64,000 nucleotides of DNA from DATBAX01 sp963762965 (lineage in GTDB: Bacteria; Acidobacteriota; Terriglobia; Terriglobales; Acidobacteriaceae). Positions 25,848 through 33,977 of the stretch are shown here, piece after piece. Where the stretch lies: assembly GCA_963762965.1 (NCBI GenBank), contig CAVXME010000001.1, forward strand, positions 1,178,001-1,242,000, given 5' to 3'. The translations under genes were made by a program, and so were the position numbers. The notes beneath the pieces are model-generated. The model was not told the DNA's origin, did not search any database, and was given only the letters and a program-made list of their open reading frames with translations. Position 1 is the stretch's first letter. Each line of letters starts with the position of its first letter.

Positions 25848-26360
25848 ATGACCGTTTTAACTCGTTGGGAACGTCCCGTTCGCGACTTCAACACCCTGCA
25901 AGACCGTGTGAACCAACTGTTCCGGCAGTCGTTCCAGCCGGCATTTGAAGGTAGCGGGGATGAATCCCTGGCCACCACCGGCTTCGCCCCGGCAGTCGAC
26001 GTTTACGAGGACGAGCACAACACCACTCTGAAAATCGAAGTCCCGGGGATCGATGAGAAAGACATCGATGTCCGCATTGAAAACAACACCCTCACCGTGC
26101 ACGGCGAGCGCAAGTTCGAGAAGGAAGAGAAAGAAGAAAACTACCGCCGCATCGAGCGGCAGTATGGCAGCTTCACTCGTTCCTTCACCTTGCCCACCAC
26201 CGTGGACAGTGAGAAAGTTTCGGCCAGCTACGACAAGGGCGTACTGAAGATCACTCTGCCCAAAAAGGCCGAAGCCAAGCCGAAGCAGATCAAGGTCAAC
26301 ATCAGCGGCGAAAAGACGCTCGACTCCAGGCAGCCCAAGAGCGCCGGCCAGGCCGCATAA
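25848..26360 (+). CDS. Small heat-shock protein, Hsp20/alpha-crystallin family
   Basis: A 170-residue holdase chaperone. The alpha-crystallin domain runs from about residue 42 to 135 (FAPAVDVYEDEHNTTLKIEV, then GVLKITLPK). The flanks are short and the tail is Lys/Gln/Ala-rich. AAGGAGGA lies 7-8 bases before the ATG, a very strong ribosome site. It is next to clpB, with which Hsp20 cooperates in handing over aggregated proteins. A HAIR-like promoter precedes it and an intrinsic terminator follows at 26445, so it is probably transcribed alone. Confidence 0.95.
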   Translation: MTVLTRWERPVRDFNTLQDRVNQLFRQSFQPAFEGSGDESLATTGFAPAVDVYEDEHNTTLKIEVPGIDEKDIDVRIENNTLTVHGERKFEKEEKEENYRRIERQYGSFTRSFTLPTTVDSEKVSASYDKGVLKITLPKKAEAKPKQIKVNISGEKTLDSRQPKSAGQAA

Positions 26361-26370
26361 TGTTGTGTGG

Positions 26371-26391
26371 GACCGGGTCTCAGACCCGGTC
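26371..26391. repeat. Short hairpin, GGGTCTCAGACCC type
   Basis: A 9-bp perfect stem around a TCA loop. A close relative lies at 63257-63277 after the RNase H gene. Confidence 0.6.
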
Positions 26392-26416
26392 GTCGAGCGC
26401 AGCTCGACTAGCTTAT

Positions 26417-26441
26417 GGGGAGCGGACGCTCTTGTCCGCTA
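26417..26441. repeat. GCGGACACTCTTGTCCGC-type palindrome after hsp20
   Basis: GGAGCGGACGCTCTTGTCCG and the following bases form a hairpin of the family found inside purL, prmC, trmFO and dus. Confidence 0.7.
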
Positions 26442-26444
26442 AGG

Positions 26445-26480
26445 CGGGAGGCGGCAAATTGACCGTCTCCCGTTTTGTTT
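26445..26480 (+). terminator. Intrinsic terminator after hsp20
   Basis: CGGGAGGCGG pairs with CCGTCTCCCG (10 bp, one G-U) around an 8-base loop and is followed by TTTTGTTTTG. Confidence 0.85.
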
Positions 26481-26497
26481 TGCTCCGATTCAGCTTT

Positions 26498-26582
26498 GTC
26501 ATCCTGAGCGGAGCGAAGGACCCATGCATTTTTGCTGCTGGCACCTTGCATAGGTTCTTCGCTCCGCTCAGAATGACAAGCT
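26498..26582. repeat. TGTCATCCTGAGC-family palindrome upstream of clpB
   Basis: Begins TGTCATCCTGAGCGGAGCGA and ends CGCTCAGAATGACA, with inner arms AAGGACC and GGTTCTT. It ends 27 bp before the clpB ATG. Confidence 0.8.
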
Positions 26583-26608
26583 AAGACTAGGAACTAGGAA
26601 TTAAGTTT

Positions 26609-29251
26609 ATGGCCATCCGTTGGGACAAATTTACCGTCAAGGCGCAGGAAGCCGTCCAGCGCGCGAACGACCTCGCCTCCGAACACGGCAATCCGGAAGT
26701 GCTGCCTTTGCACGTGCTGGCGGCACTGCTCGAAGATAAAGAAGGCATCGTCTCCCCGGTGCTGGAAAAAATCGGCATCGGCCCACAGGCTGTGCTCGCC
26801 GATCTCTATCGCGAGATCGAAAAGCTTCCCAAAGTTTCCGGCGGGGCCGCGCAAGCCACGCTCTCCCCGGCCGCCAACCAGCTCCTGGAGCGCGCTTTCA
26901 AGGAAGCCGACAATTTTAAGGACGAATACGTTTCCACCGAGCATTTGCTTCTCGCGGTTACCCATCTCAAACGCGATGCCGCGCAGGAAATTCTGGCACG
27001 CCACGGCGCGACTTATGATGCCATCCTCAAAGCCTTGACCTCGGTCCGCGGATCGCAAAAAGTTACCGATCAGAATCCCGAAGCCAAGTATCAGGCGCTC
27101 GAGCGCTACGCTCGTGACCTTACTGAGCAGGCCCGCAAAGGCAAACTCGATCCCGTGATTGGACGCGACGAAGAAATCCGCCGCGTGATCCAGGTACTTT
27201 CCCGGCGTACAAAAAACAATCCCGTTTTGATCGGCGAGCCCGGCGTTGGCAAGACCGCCATTGTTGAGGGTCTTGCCCAGCGCATCGTTTCCGGCGACGT
27301 GCCGGAAGCGCTGAAAAGCAAGCGCGTCATTTCTCTCGATCTCGGTTCCATGCTTGCTGGAGCCAAATATCGTGGCGAATTCGAAGATCGCCTGAAAGCC
27401 GTGCTCAAAGAGATCGAAGACTCCGCCGGACAAATTATTCTTTTCATCGACGAACTGCACACGCTCGTAGGCGCGGGCGCCGCCGAAGGCGCGATTGACG
27501 CGTCCAACATGCTCAAGCCGGCCCTGGCCCGCGGACAGCTGCGGGCCGTCGGCGCAACCACGCTGAACGAATATCGCAAATACATTGAGAAAGATGCGGC
27601 TTTAGAGCGCCGCTTCCAGATCGTCTTCGTCGGCGAACCGAACGTGGAAGACACCATTGCGATCCTGCGCGGATTAAAAGAACGTTACGAAGTGCATCAT
27701 GGCGTGCGCATTAAAGACTCGGCCATCGTCGCGGCTGCGACCCTCTCGCATCGTTACATCTCGGACCGCTTCCTGCCCGATAAAGCCATCGACTTGATCG
27801 ACGAAGCCGCGGCTTCGTTGCGTATCCAGATTGATTCCCTGCCCACCGACATCGACCAACTCGAACGCCGTGCCACCCAGCTCGAAATCGAAAGGCAGGC
27901 GCTGAAGAAAGAAAGCGATGCGAACTCCAAAGAACGCCTGGGCGTAATTGAAAAAGAGCTTGCCGAGATCCGCGAAAAATCCGGAGCGCTCAAAGCCAAC
28001 TGGAAAAAAGAAAAAGACCTCATCACCCGCTCGCGCCAGCTCAAGGAAAAGATCGAGCAGCTCAAAATCGAGGAGCAGGCCGAAGAGCGTAAAGGGAATC
28101 TCCAGCGCGTGGCCGAGATCCGCTATGGCCTGCTGCGCCAAGCCGAAGAAGAGCTCAACAAGCTCAACGCCCAGATGGACGGTAAAGGCAAGTCGCGCAT
28201 GCTCAAGGAAGAAGTTGACGAGGAAGACGTCGCCCGCATCGTCTCCAAATGGACCGGCATTCCGGTTTCCAAGATGCTCGAAGGCGAAGTCAAGAAACTC
28301 GTCAGCATGGAAGATCGCCTGCGTCATCGCGTGATCGGCCAGAACGAAGCTTTGGAGCGCGTCTCGAATGCCATTCGTCGTTCGCGCGCCGGGCTCAGCG
28401 ACCCCAAGCGCCCTATTGGCAGCTTTATTTTTCTGGGCCCGACGGGCGTTGGCAAGACCGAACTTGCCCGTGCTCTCGCCGAATTTCTATTCGATGACGA
28501 GCACGCCATGATTCGCATCGACATGTCCGAGTACATGGAGAAGCACGCCGTCTCGCGCCTGATCGGCGCGCCTCCCGGCTACGTCGGTTACGAGGAAGGC
28601 GGACAGCTCACCGAGCAGGTGCGCCGCCGTCCCTACGCGGTTGTGCTGTTTGACGAAATCGAAAAAGCGCACCCCGATGTATTCAACGTGCTTCTGCAAA
28701 TGATGGACGACGGCCGCCTCACCGACGGCAAAGGCCGCATCGTTGATTTCAAAAACACCATCATCATCATGACTTCGAACCTGGGATCGTCTTTCTTGCA
28801 GGCCGACAATCTGCACTCCGAAAAGGATTTTGACGAAGCCTCGAAACAAGTGATGAACACGTTGCACGGCCACTTCAAGCCCGAATTCCTGAACCGCGTG
28901 GATGACATCATCATTTTCCATCCACTCGGCAAAGAGCAACTGGTCAAAATCATCGAGCTTCGCCTGGAAGACGTCCGCCGCCTGCTCGCCGATCGCAAGA
29001 TTTCACTCGAGCTAACCGACGCCGCCAAAGACCTCATGTTCACCCAGGGTTTCGATCCGAATTTCGGGGCGCGTCCGCTAAAGCGGGCCATTCAAAAAAT
29101 GATCCAGGACCCGCTGGCGCTGAAGATTCTCGACGGCGAAGTCTTGCATGGCGACCACATCGTGGTCGATGCCGACAAGAAGACAGGCAAGATGAAGTTC
29201 GAAGTGAGCAAGAGAGTGGGCGAGAAAGAACCAGCAAAAGCCAAGAAATAA
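26609..29251 (+). CDS. clpB: ATP-dependent disaggregase ClpB
   Basis: Hexameric AAA+ chaperone of 880 residues that pulls apart aggregated proteins with DnaK. It has the N-domain with two Clp repeats (1-150), first nucleotide domain (Walker A GEPGVGKT 209-216, Walker B ILFIDELH), the long charged coiled-coil middle domain (about 400-530) that defines ClpB, and second nucleotide domain (Walker A GPTGVGKT 610-617, Walker B VLFDEIEKAHPDV). The tail EPAKAKK is lineage-specific. It lies directly downstream of hsp20 but is separated from it by a terminator, so its own promoter is expected inside or next to the repeat at 26498-26582. Confidence 0.97.
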   Translation: MAIRWDKFTVKAQEAVQRANDLASEHGNPEVLPLHVLAALLEDKEGIVSPVLEKIGIGPQAVLADLYREIEKLPKVSGGAAQATLSPAANQLLERAFKEADNFKDEYVSTEHLLLAVTHLKRDAAQEILARHGATYDAILKALTSVRGSQKVTDQNPEAKYQALERYARDLTEQARKGKLDPVIGRDEEIRRVIQVLSRRTKNNPVLIGEPGVGKTAIVEGLAQRIVSGDVPEALKSKRVISLDLGSMLAGAKYRGEFEDRLKAVLKEIEDSAGQIILFIDELHTLVGAGAAEGAIDASNMLKPALARGQLRAVGATTLNEYRKYIEKDAALERRFQIVFVGEPNVEDTIAILRGLKERYEVHHGVRIKDSAIVAAATLSHRYISDRFLPDKAIDLIDEAAASLRIQIDSLPTDIDQLERRATQLEIERQALKKESDANSKERLGVIEKELAEIREKSGALKANWKKEKDLITRSRQLKEKIEQLKIEEQAEERKGNLQRVAEIRYGLLRQAEEELNKLNAQMDGKGKSRMLKEEVDEEDVARIVSKWTGIPVSKMLEGEVKKLVSMEDRLRHRVIGQNEALERVSNAIRRSRAGLSDPKRPIGSFIFLGPTGVGKTELARALAEFLFDDEHAMIRIDMSEYMEKHAVSRLIGAPPGYVGYEEGGQLTEQVRRRPYAVVLFDEIEKAHPDVFNVLLQMMDDGRLTDGKGRIVDFKNTIIIMTSNLGSSFLQADNLHSEKDFDEASKQVMNTLHGHFKPEFLNRVDDIIIFHPLGKEQLVKIIELRLEDVRRLLADRKISLELTDAAKDLMFTQGFDPNFGARPLKRAIQKMIQDPLALKILDGEVLHGDHIVVDADKKTGKMKFEVSKRVGEKEPAKAKK

Positions 29252-29328
29252 GCCACGGATTTCGCGGATTTTCACGGATCACCTCAAACTGAAGAAAAAT
29301 CCGTGTTAATCCGTGCGAATCCGTGGCT
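29251..29328. repeat. CCACGGAT palindrome between clpB and pirin gene
   Basis: Left arm 29251-29279 (AGCCACGGATTTCGCGGATT) and right arm 29299-29328 (ATCCGTGTTAATCCGTGCGA and onward) are inverted copies around a 19-base loop. It lies between convergent genes and could serve as a shared 3' hairpin. Confidence 0.85.
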
Positions 29329-29339
29329 AGAGGTTTGTC

Positions 29340-30038
29340 TTACACCAGATCGAACAGCAGCACTTCCGCATCTTTCTCGCCCTTGATGCTCAGCGTTTTT
29401 TCCTCGCTAATCGCCGCCCCATCACCTTGCTCAAGCTTCTTCCCATTCAACGCGACCGAGCCCTTGGCGACTTGCAGCCAGGCATGGCGTCCCTTGCTGA
29501 GCTCATGTTTCACTTCCTGCCCTTGAACCAGCAAGGAAACATACAGCCTGGCATCCTGATGAATGGTCACTGACCCATCTTTCCCATCCGGGGAGGCGAT
29601 GAGCCGCAACTTCCCACGCTTTTCTTCTTCCTGAAATGTCTTCTGTTCATAGCTGGGCTCATGCCCGGACTTGTCCGGCGTGATCCAGATTTGCAGCAGA
29701 TGCACTGAATCGGTTGGCGAAGAGTTCATCTCACTATGCCGGATGCCGCGCCCCGCGCTCATTCGCTGGCCATCGCCCGGACGAATGATCGAACCCGTTC
29801 CCAGGCTGTCCTTATGCTCGAGCGCGCCTTCCAGCACATAGGTGATGATCTCCATGTCCCGGTGGGGATGGAACGGAAAACCGTGCCCAGCCGCCACCCA
29901 ATCTTCGTTAATCACACGCAGAGAGCGAAACCCCATCCAGCGCGGATCGTAAAACTGGTCGAAGGAAAACGTATGGTGAGTATTGAGCCAGCCGTGGTTG
30001 CCACCGCCGCGTTCTTCACTGCGTCGAATATTGATCAT
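29340..30038 (-). CDS. Pirin family protein
   Basis: Bicupin of 232 residues. The N-terminal cupin is typical of YhhW-like pirins: HHTFSFDQFYDPRWMGFRSLRVINED, the metal ligands in FHPHRDMEIITYVLEG, and AGRGIRHSEMN (three His and one Glu). Members include quercetin 2,3-dioxygenases and redox-sensing proteins; the natural substrate is unknown. I chose the ATG at 30038 (MINIRRSEERG), preceded by GAGGA, over an upstream in-frame ATG. It is a lone gene convergent with clpB. Confidence 0.9.
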   Translation of the reverse strand: MINIRRSEERGGGNHGWLNTHHTFSFDQFYDPRWMGFRSLRVINEDWVAAGHGFPFHPHRDMEIITYVLEGALEHKDSLGTGSIIRPGDGQRMSAGRGIRHSEMNSSPTDSVHLLQIWITPDKSGHEPSYEQKTFQEEEKRGKLRLIASPDGKDGSVTIHQDARLYVSLLVQGQEVKHELSKGRHAWLQVAKGSVALNGKKLEQGDGAAISEEKTLSIKGEKDAEVLLFDLV

Positions 30039-30218
30039 AGGACAAATCCTCGTTATAACGACTAATTCGATCAATTAGATGATCGCAAACGGCAAAAGAT
30101 TCGTCACGCTCACCACGCCTGCCACTAGTACCTAAGGGCAATGCAGACTAAGGTAAGCCCCATTACTTGCCGATGGTTTCGCTAGTGAGTTGAAAAGACA
30201 GGCTGGAAAGAAAAAGTT

Positions 30219-30731
30219 ATGGTCCGAAGTTTGTGCGTTCTGGTTTTGACGTTAATCCTGACCGCCTGTGGCGCCTTTCCCGGCGCGCCTTCGGCCGGAT
30301 TCGTCAACCAGACACGCCATACTGACGCCGATCTGTGGACCATCTGGAATACGTCGCAACAAAGCATTGCTAGGCAGATCGATCTCAATCCCCTGCAACA
30401 GTCTTCCGGCGCGCCCGCCGACATTCAGCCCGGAGACCCTCGTGCGCTGAGTGTGATGCCGCGTCAGCTATTGGTTGCCGCCCGGCCAGATGTTGCTTCC
30501 AGCGTGCTGCTGGCGGCCACCGGCGATTACCGCGCCGATCCCACCGGCCTGATCGCCTGCCCGCAACCCTGCAACGTCCGCTATGCCGCTGCGTACTCGT
30601 TCTACCAGCAACCGCTGACCAGGTACGCCAGTTCCTGGGAATTCAATGGTGACAACTTCAGCGTGATCCTCGAATACGAATTCGAAAACCAGATTCTGAG
30701 CTCGCTGGGATACAACATGAAGTGGCGATGA
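30219..30731 (+). CDS. Putative lipoprotein of unknown function
   Basis: A 170-residue protein with a lipoprotein signal: basic start MVRS, hydrophobic core LCVLVLTLILTACG with the lipobox LTAC (Cys17). The mature part has no domain I recognise; it contains PRALSVMPRQLLVAARPDV and a Cys pair in CPQPCNVRY, and ends with an aromatic-rich beta-like segment. It is predicted to be anchored in the envelope. GGAAAG precedes the ATG. Its neighbours (pirin, FmdB) do not hint at a role. Confidence 0.75.
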   Translation: MVRSLCVLVLTLILTACGAFPGAPSAGFVNQTRHTDADLWTIWNTSQQSIARQIDLNPLQQSSGAPADIQPGDPRALSVMPRQLLVAARPDVASSVLLAATGDYRADPTGLIACPQPCNVRYAAAYSFYQQPLTRYASSWEFNGDNFSVILEYEFENQILSSLGYNMKWR

Positions 30732-30813
30732 TCGAGATGGGTGGAGCAGCAGCTTCAGCGCTGCGTTAAGCCTTGCGAGGATGGATGGCTTAAGCCACTG
30801 AGGTACTTACTGG

Positions 30814-31188
30814 TTATTTCTTCCCACTCTTGCTGCTGGAACTTTCCGACTTGGACTTTTCCTTCTTCGATCCGGAATCGTTCTTGGAACTGGATTCACT
30901 CTTCGATCCGGATTCGCTTTTCGAATCGCCCTTGGAATCTGAATCCGCCTTGGAATCTCCCTTCGACGAAGAGTCCCCATTCGACGATGAAGACGAGGGC
31001 GCCGAAGACTTCTTGGCGTAGTCCGTCACGTACCATCCCGAGCCCTTGAACTGCACCGCCGGGGCGGAGATCACTTGCTCCAAAAGGCCGCCACAATCCG
31101 GGCACTTCTTCATATGACGGGCGGAAAACGACTGGATCTTTTCAACGCGGTGATGGCACTTCTTGCACTCGTATTCGTAAAGTGGCAT
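30814..31188 (-). CDS. FmdB family zinc-ribbon protein with a Ser/Lys/Asp-rich tail
   Basis: A 124-residue protein. Residues 1-45 are a classic FmdB zinc ribbon (MPLYEYECKKCHHRVEKIQ, then KKCPDCGGLLEQVIS). FmdB proteins are common, often next to regulators of amidases, but their role is not settled. Residues 60-124 form an unusual low-complexity tail made almost only of Ser, Lys, Asp, Gly and Glu in short repeats such as SKGDSKADSDSKGDSK, probably disordered. Confidence 0.9.
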   Translation of the reverse strand: MPLYEYECKKCHHRVEKIQSFSARHMKKCPDCGGLLEQVISAPAVQFKGSGWYVTDYAKKSSAPSSSSSNGDSSSKGDSKADSDSKGDSKSESGSKSESSSKNDSGSKKEKSKSESSSSKSGKK

Positions 31189-31277
31189 GGACTCCCAACG
31201 CGGACCGAATCGCAGTTTCTCTACTGTTAATTCTATGGTTAACGTTGGTTCCCGTCAATTTCGAGCGCACGTTGCCG

Positions 31278-32402
31278 CTATCCAATCGGCTCTGGAGGCG
31301 GCAGGTACGGCGGCGGTGCGGGCGGTGCTGCGGCAATCGCTGGCGCAGGAGGCGCGGGATTCAGAATCGCGTTCAGCGCCGGGTAACGGGCCGCGAAAAA
31401 ATAAAGGGAGTAGGCGGGGAAGAACACAATCCCCGGCACCGATATGAAAGAAACCACATACATCATGATCAAAAATGCGATGATCACCGCGACCACCGCC
31501 CAGCTGATTGTGACAACGGTCCAGGTCATGCCCGCGGCCTTGCCGGCCAGCACTGCGGCCACGCCAAGCGCACCAAAAGGAATGAGCATGATGAACATGG
31601 CGATGGTGCTGATAATGCCGAACAGGATCGCCGCACCCAGGGCCAGCACGATCTTCATGCCAATGTAGCCGGCATAACCGCCTTTTTCCGACTTCATCAT
31701 CGGCCACAAGCGCCGCCATCCTTCGATGGCGGTCAGGTTCTCCAGCGCCATCTGGGGGACAACGAAATCCTTGGTCAGCACCGTGACCACCAGCATTCCG
31801 CCAATGAACAGAAAGAAAATCATGAAGGCAAATATCCCGCCCAGCACCAGCGCAAGCACGTGGTCACCGGGCTCCTTAAACCATCCCAGGGAAAAGCCGA
31901 TCGCCGCCGGGATTCCGATCAGGACCGCTATGCTCCCCAGCGAAACCAGCGCCAGCCCAATCTGCCACAAAAAGAAACGCATGCCCGCTTCATACCGCCG
32001 CCGCCAGCTTTCCCGGATGCTGCACTTCTTGGTGATCACGCTATCGAACAGGACGAAGCGCATCACGCTGTTCAGGTAGATGAACAAAAGCCACAGGAAG
32101 AAACCCACGACAATAAAAAATGTGATCGCCAGCGCGATCGTTTTCGGATCCCAGTTCGGCAGGTTCATGCCGCCAAAAGTGCCAAACAAGTGTTGTGAGT
32201 CGTCGGTGTTGCGGGGCATCTGAGGAATGTTGGGTGCGCTGCAACCGCCTCCGCCAGAACTGAGTTCGCCGGCCAGAAATCCCACCAACGCCAGCTTCGC
32301 CCATTGATTGATGCGAAAGGGCTTCAGAAGCTGCTGTTTGGTGTGTTCGAAAGCAGGGCCCATGGCGTCCACGGCGGAAATTGGCAAACTATCACCTCTC
32401 AC
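31278..32402 (-). CDS. Multi-pass membrane protein of unknown function
   Basis: A 374-residue protein with about six hydrophobic segments, for example LAITFFIVVGFFLWLLFIYL, the Gly-rich AIGFSLGWF region and ALGAAILFGIISTIAMFIML. It opens with a soluble stretch containing VDAMGPAFEHTKQQLLKPF and ends with a Pro/Ala-rich tail (PAPAIAAAPPAPPPYLPPP). It resembles uncharacterised bacterial membrane proteins of the DUF4013/DUF7544 type; no transport or catalytic signature is visible. The start is uncertain: GTG at 32402 gives the longest reading, but a TTG at 32387 is better placed after AGAGGTGA. Confidence 0.75.
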   Translation of the reverse strand: MRGDSLPISAVDAMGPAFEHTKQQLLKPFRINQWAKLALVGFLAGELSSGGGGCSAPNIPQMPRNTDDSQHLFGTFGGMNLPNWDPKTIALAITFFIVVGFFLWLLFIYLNSVMRFVLFDSVITKKCSIRESWRRRYEAGMRFFLWQIGLALVSLGSIAVLIGIPAAIGFSLGWFKEPGDHVLALVLGGIFAFMIFFLFIGGMLVVTVLTKDFVVPQMALENLTAIEGWRRLWPMMKSEKGGYAGYIGMKIVLALGAAILFGIISTIAMFIMLIPFGALGVAAVLAGKAAGMTWTVVTISWAVVAVIIAFLIMMYVVSFISVPGIVFFPAYSLYFFAARYPALNAILNPAPPAPAIAAAPPAPPPYLPPPEPIG

Positions 32403-32583
32403 TAGGAAACTGATCGAATGCCAGCAAGGTACTGCGAACCGCGGGCCGGGTCAATGAAAATTATGGATGAAAGGGCTCGCATCGAAATCCCAGAAAGAAA
32501 GTCTAGTGGGGAGGAACCACTTTCAGAATTGACAAGGAGATAGCGCTACTTCAAACCAGCCCCGAAGGAGCGGCATGTGAAAG

Positions 32584-32637
32584 CCCCGGACGGAAGTCCG
32601 GGGTAGAGACGGAACCCGACCACGCGCCCGAAGGGCG
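32584..32637. repeat. Two GC hairpins upstream of the membrane-protein gene
   Basis: CCCCGGACGGAAGTCCGGGG (32584-32603) and GCGCCCGAAGGGCGC (32623-32637) lie between the second ABC permease stop and the membrane-protein start. They form part of a 244-bp gap with no gene. Confidence 0.6.
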
Positions 32638-32646
32638 CAGGCCCCA

Positions 32647-33903
32647 TCACTCGTACCGCAACGCCTCCACCGGATCCAGCTTCGAAGCCTTCATCGCCGG
32701 CACCATTCCGCTAATCACCCCTACCACCAGCAGCGCCAGCGTCGAAATCACAACCGTCATCAACGATATTCGCAAATGGATGTCGCCCTGCCCCGAATCA
32801 TCTTCGAACAACGGTCCCATCATCGGAAGTGTGCCCACGGCCGCGGCAATGCCATAGGAAATCAACACCCCGATGGCCCCGCCCAGCAGCATGATGAGCA
32901 AAGTCTCGGCCAGGAATTGAAACTTGATGTGGCGTTTTCTCGCACCCAAAGCTCTTCGCAAGCCAATTTCGCGAATGCGTTCATCCACAGAAACCAGCAT
33001 GATGTTCATCACGCCCACACCGCCAATCCCCAGGGTCAACGTGCCCACAAACGCCAGCAACACTTGCAGTCCAATGGTCAGCGCATCAATCACCGGGCGG
33101 AATTCGTCGCGCCCGAACATCTGGATCGCCTTGGGGTCAGTTGGAGAAAACTGCTGCCTCGTCGCCACCGCCGCCAGCACTTGTGCCATGGCTTTCTTTT
33201 CAAACTGCGGCGCCACCGGTTCGAACAACAAGACCGGCGCGTAGCGGGTGTTCCACAGCTCACTCGCCGCCGAGAAAGGAATCCAGGTGGAATCGTCGTC
33301 GCTGGAAAAATAGTTGCTCAACTGGATTTTGCGGGCCATTACACCCACAACCAGAAAACGTACTCCACCGATCAGGACCGTTTCTCCGACCGCCGGACGT
33401 CCGCTGAACAACTGCTCGCGCACCCGCCCACCCAGAAAGCAGACCCGCCGGCGTTCCAACTCGTCGCTGCTATTGAGCCAGCGCCCCTCCGACGGGACTT
33501 CATTGCGCATCTCGCCATATTCCGGACACACCCCACGCACAGCCGCCGTGCCCACCAACCGGTCGCCATACCCAACCCCCGGACGGTTCACCGTTTCCCG
33601 GCACACATGTTTCACCAACGGCGCGGTCTCCTTCACCATATCCACATCGGCTTGCTCGAAGACAACTTTCTTGCCCGCTCGTTGTCCACCCGGCTGCTCG
33701 CTGGTTTGTTGCGCCCAGCAAATCACGACGCTCTTGCCAAAGGCATCGAATCCAGTCACCAGGATGCTGCGAAAACTGCTCCCATATGCGATCAACAGCG
33801 TGACCGTGGCAATGCCCCACACGATCCCCAGCATGGTCAGAAAGCTCCGCGTGTAATTGCGCCGCAGCGCCGCGCAAGCCTCGAAAATAATCTCAGTCAA
33901 CAT
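32647..33903 (-). CDS. ABC transporter permease, MacB/FtsX type (second of a pair)
   Basis: A 418-residue type VII ABC permease. One N-terminal membrane helix (about 20-41, FLTMLGIVWGIATVTLLI) precedes a large periplasmic domain, then three C-terminal helices of the FtsX domain, with IREIGLRRALGARKRHI as the cytoplasmic coupling loop. Such mechanotransmission permeases export lipoproteins, peptides or siderophores when paired with an ATPase and an adaptor, none of which is adjacent. It follows a paralogous permease by 74 bp. Confidence 0.92.
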   Translation of the reverse strand: MLTEIIFEACAALRRNYTRSFLTMLGIVWGIATVTLLIAYGSSFRSILVTGFDAFGKSVVICWAQQTSEQPGGQRAGKKVVFEQADVDMVKETAPLVKHVCRETVNRPGVGYGDRLVGTAAVRGVCPEYGEMRNEVPSEGRWLNSSDELERRRVCFLGGRVREQLFSGRPAVGETVLIGGVRFLVVGVMARKIQLSNYFSSDDDSTWIPFSAASELWNTRYAPVLLFEPVAPQFEKKAMAQVLAAVATRQQFSPTDPKAIQMFGRDEFRPVIDALTIGLQVLLAFVGTLTLGIGGVGVMNIMLVSVDERIREIGLRRALGARKRHIKFQFLAETLLIMLLGGAIGVLISYGIAAAVGTLPMMGPLFEDDSGQGDIHLRISLMTVVISTLALLVVGVISGMVPAMKASKLDPVEALRYE

Positions 33904-33918
33904 AATTTTCTGCCACCG

Positions 33919-33969
33919 CTCACGTAGGGACAGCCGCCTCGGCTGTCAGCCGATGCGAAGCAAGGCCCT
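33919..33969. repeat. ACGTAGGGACAGCCG-family repeat between ABC permease genes
   Basis: GCTCACGTAGGGACAGCCGC then CTCGGCTGTC forms a hairpin followed by CCGATGCGAAGCAAGGCC. The inverse of this string lies between purL and purF (42328-42379) and a shorter copy at 44949. Confidence 0.85.
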
Positions 33970-33977
33970 GATCTGAC

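Noticed and set aside
31182..32198. 338-codon plus-strand frame over the membrane-protein gene
   Set aside because: The His/Arg/Asp-rich translation is typical of antisense reading of membrane helices.
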